Assembly: GCA_025890175.1 (NCBI GenBank)
Contig: JANPYM010000003.1
Location: 2,352,795-2,416,794, forward strand
Origin: Ciborinia camelliae
Taxonomy: Eukaryota > Ascomycota > Leotiomycetes > Helotiales > Sclerotiniaceae
DNA length: 64,000 bases
Direction: 5' to 3'
Shown: positions 61,083 to 64,000 of the stretch, piece after piece
Position numbering within the stretch: position 1 is the first letter of the stretch
Layout: every line of letters begins with the position of its first letter
Made by a program: the position numbers and the translations under genes
Notes under the pieces: generated by a model
Database searches by the model: none
What the model saw: only the letters and a program-made list of their open reading frames with translations
What the model was told of the DNA's origin: nothing

Positions 61083-63446
61083 TCACATCATGCCTTCTTC
61101 ACCAATTCCGGGTAACCCTCCCATGGGAACTCCAAGACCACCCAACCCTGCAGCAGCCAAGTGGTTATTCAATTTGAGATCGGGGTCGCAGGGAGTTGAA
61201 TGTTGTTTATGCTAAGCTTCATTAGACAAGATCTCTCGATTCAGAAGAATTTATGATACGCACATATTTGAGACCATTCAGATTCTTATATCTCTTGCCA
61301 CAGTAATCACACTTATACGGCTTCTCTCTTTCCATACCTTCGTTGCCTGAGTACGGAATGGAAGTTTCTGGGTTAACAATCGAGAATGTACCATCGCCGT
61401 TTTCGTGTAACTGTTGCGTTTGATGACCGTGCGTCTTGTGATACCTGAACAAAATTAGCATAGATTAAACAGAAAGACGTAAAAATACTGACTTGAGACC
61501 ATTTTGATTTTTGTAAGCCTTTTCACATCCGATGACGGGACATCTAAATGGCTTATGCTCTTCTCCCATCATTAATCCTGTAGGATCTCCCATTCCATTC
61601 ATGCTTGCCATCAATTGTTGTTGTTGGTATGCTCTCATCAAATCGGCGTTATTTGCAAATTGTCCCTGTCCTAAACCAAACTGAGCAAATTGTTGTTGAA
61701 GAGCTCTCTGATTATTAAATCCGCCTCCGTTAGGACTATAGAGGCGCTTGGCGGGCTCATCGATACAGAGGTCCAGGCCCAAATCATTTCCACCGAAATT
61801 GAAAGGGAAATTCATATTATTCATATTTCTGTTTCCCATGTTCATATTCATAGGAATGTTTGTATAATCTGCATCCATTTCCGAGGGCGTACCGGGATTC
61901 GAGGCATCTGACGAAAATGTCTGTGATTGCTTCATGGGTTGTGCTGTCAAAGTAGGGGTATTGACAGAGGAGACAGTGGGGTTATTTGCAAAACCAAAAG
62001 AGGAAGTTGCGGGAGTGGTTGGTTGGGATGTTCGGAGTCCAGAGTGTTGCATGGTGGAATTGAGATTAATGGTGGGTCTTGGTTGCTGACCGAACATAGA
62101 CTGTTGTGCTGCCTGTACAGGTTGATGATTATGTGAAGCTTGAACCGGCGTATCCGGAGTCGAATCCATAGGTCCGATAGCATCGTCCATTTCCATATCT
62201 TCAACTCCGTCCATCTCATCAGTAGCACCTTGACTAGTTTTTTGTATTGGGGTAGCTGGTTGTGAGCGTTGCTGTTGGCGCATCAATTGAATACCTCCTA
62301 CACTTGCACCGGCTTGTGGCATCTGTAAACCCGAAAGCCGAGGCTGTTGTGATGGCTGGTTTTGTTGATGCTGAGCATGATGTTGTACGGCGGATGTGGT
62401 TTGTGCTCCAATAGCTGCTCTACCGTTGGGGGTTGAGTTCTCCCGGGCTCGTACAATGGATGAATTATTTCGAAGTGATGCTGGGGTCTGCTGCGCATGA
62501 GACTCTTCGTAATGTTGTAAAAGGTCATGTAGTGTCGGTAATGTGTTGCCACAACAGCTGAAATCTTTCATGAAGTTGGCTTCGAGCTTGGGAAGATATG
62601 AAGAAGAATGGTATGATGGCGATTGATATGGGAATGGTGATGTGCCCGCCATAATAATACTATTCAAAATTGTCAGTGTCATGCGAATGGCAATTGTGTG
62701 CCCCGCACTTGCTGGAGCGCCGAACATTTTTGTTTGTCAAATGTGATGAGTGAGGAACATAGTTTTTAAATGATGAATGAAGTTAAGCTGAAATTTTGGT
62801 AAAAGATTGGATAAAACACATACTCATCTCGAATCCAGCTTCCAACAGAAACTCCTCCCCAGCTCATACCTCCAACGAGACTCCCTGCCAAACTTTCGCG
62901 ACGAGGGCGATTGTTGTTGATTCTATTAGGATTGTTCATAGAGATGGGCTTTGCAGCTGCAAATGACTCCTGTCGTGAACGACTCATATTATCATCAAAT
63001 CCTGTACCAGTTGTCATGATTCTTGCAGAAGTTTGTGAATCTGGGTTGCGGTAGTTGGAATTGTAGTTGGAATTGTTTTTGGTGCCTTGAGATGATGGGG
63101 ATGACGAAGTGTTTCTTGTTGGTGTGGCGATATTTATAGGTGAAGAGGTTGTTGTCATGGTAGATTTTACCTTGAAAATAGAATCGCAATCGCCTTGTGA
63201 TGAACAAGTAGTAGGAGTAGTAGGAGCAGTAGTAGTGGTAGTAGTATTGGAATCGGGAGATGAATGAGAATGTGAATGTGAATGTGAATGTGAAGATGGT
63301 TGATGTTGTAATTCGGAAGAGTTGCACTGGTACTTTAATTCATGAGCAGTGTCAGTGTCGATAAATGTTATCGAGTCCGAGACTTGTTGGTGGGTTTCTT
63401 CGAATGGGGCGGCGTGGGATTGTCTGAACCAGTTGGAAAGAGGCAT
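61083..63446 (-). CDS. sfp1: SFP1-like C2H2 zinc-finger transcription factor
   Basis: Probable nuclear regulator of ribosome biogenesis and cell size, by analogy with yeast Sfp1. Four exons, 63446-62824, 62659-61493, 61444-61264 and 61211-61083, give 699 aa. The N-terminal 200 residues are Ser/Thr/Asn-rich with HSHSHSHSH; the block RRESLAGSLVGGMSWGGVSV is a conserved region before the fingers. Finger 1 is the split type FSCCGNTLPTLHDLLQHYEE (about 240-262). A long Gln/Asn-rich linker follows. Finger 2 is FRCPVIGCEKAYKNQNGLKY (with HKTHGH after the intron), and finger 3 is YKCDYCGKRYKNLNGLKYHK. The pairing of CxxxxC...NGLKYHKxH fingers is the SFP1 hallmark. Finger 3 is completed only across the last intron. 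The terminal exon ends EEGMM. The start at 63446 begins the conserved frame. Confidence 0.92.
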
Positions 63447-64000
63447 TCCGAATTAAGTGGGTCAATCTCGGTACTAGTACTAGCCTGCTAGCTTGCCAGG
63501 ATTATCTAATTAGTTTCAAAATGAGATTTAGCTCCGAATTGAAATTGTGGACAGGTAAATTGTAACTTCCAGGTAATAAGAGCACTAGGTACCTAGTAGG
63601 CTAGTAGCCGACATGATACATTGGATGGTACATACTGCACGGTAGTATAACACGAATCCTTGATGCGGACTGTGCAGAAATGTACGTGCTAGGAGTGAAT
63701 GGATGACTGGGTACAATGGGAGGGGCGCATGAGTGGGTAGGTGAGATGGGTGAAGTGGAGTACTGAAGTGGTAGAGATGGGATGTGGGCTGTCGGAGGAG
63801 AGTATGAGGGGCAAGGGTTACAAAATGTACTTGACTCCGTTAAGGTAATATGTATGGTAACCCTAACTGAAGCAGGGCAAACCAAACATAGAAACACAAT
63901 TGGGCAAGTTTAAAAGAAAAGAACCTACCTATTCAGGATTTAGTTGAATTGCACTTCTTAACAACAAGAAGTCTGCTAGATATCTAGGCAGGTAGGTAGG
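63447..64000. other. Upstream region of the SFP1-like gene
   Basis: Promoter side. Contains TACCTAGTAGGCTAGTAGCC-type simple motifs near 63588-63607 and AGGTAGG repeats at the right edge. No other gene seen before the window ends. Confidence 0.5.

Overview
This window is nuclear DNA of a filamentous ascomycete. Genes are split by many short introns (about 45-250 nt) with GTRNGT donors and CTAAC/CTGAC-like branch points. The gene set is fungal: ZIP transporter, LaeA-like methyltransferase, GH28 exo-polygalacturonase, tannase, forkhead factor, Cactin, SFP1-type zinc-finger factor, HET-domain relics. AT-rich, RIP-like blocks alternate with normal gene islands. Gene content and the frequent CCTAGGT micro-palindromes suggest a Leotiomycete of the Sclerotiniaceae type (Botrytis/Sclerotinia-like). 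That placement is inference from recall, not a search.

Layout. 0.4-6.5 kb: ribosomal protein uL14 (+), ZIP metal transporter (-), and a protein of unknown function with a faint ADP-ribosyltransferase-like motif pattern (+). 8.5-18.5 kb: secreted or regulatory genes: a secreted lysozyme-like protein (+), an eight-exon class I methyltransferase (-), a tannase pseudogene (-) and an exo-polygalacturonase (-). 18.5-22.6 kb is gene-poor. 22.6-30.3 kb: forkhead factor (-), Cactin (-), a decayed DUF7918-like relic (+), and MsrA (-). 30.3-34.2 kb is gene-poor. 34.2-39.4 kb: a large protein with two cyclic-nucleotide-binding domains, an F-box and LRRs (+), and a mitochondrial Bax-inhibitor/GHITM-type membrane protein (-).

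39.9-47.5 kb is an accessory zone. It holds two broken HET-domain genes flanking an intron-containing tRNA-Pro(UGG), a decayed inverted partial copy of that tRNA, short telomere-like repeats and a GNAT acetyltransferase. A 45-50 bp dispersed repeat occurs four times on one strand between 45.2 and 58.0 kb, and one copy interrupts the second HET relic. 47.6-49.8 kb: an RBR-type E3 ubiquitin ligase (-). 49.8-61.0 kb is almost gene-free. Its core is a compound tandem-repeat block (53.85-54.69 kb) flanked by two extremely AT-rich isochores. 61.1-63.4 kb: an SFP1-like C2H2 transcription factor (-).

There are no operons; neighbours are mostly independent housekeeping or regulatory genes. Two loose themes are visible. 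One is extracellular plant-polymer or cell-wall degradation (lysozyme-like, tannase relic, exo-PG). The other is loss of self-recognition (HET) genes in a repeat-invaded, RIP-like zone. Most splice models below were built by hand from reading frame, splice consensus and remembered family motifs, and should be checked against RNA data.
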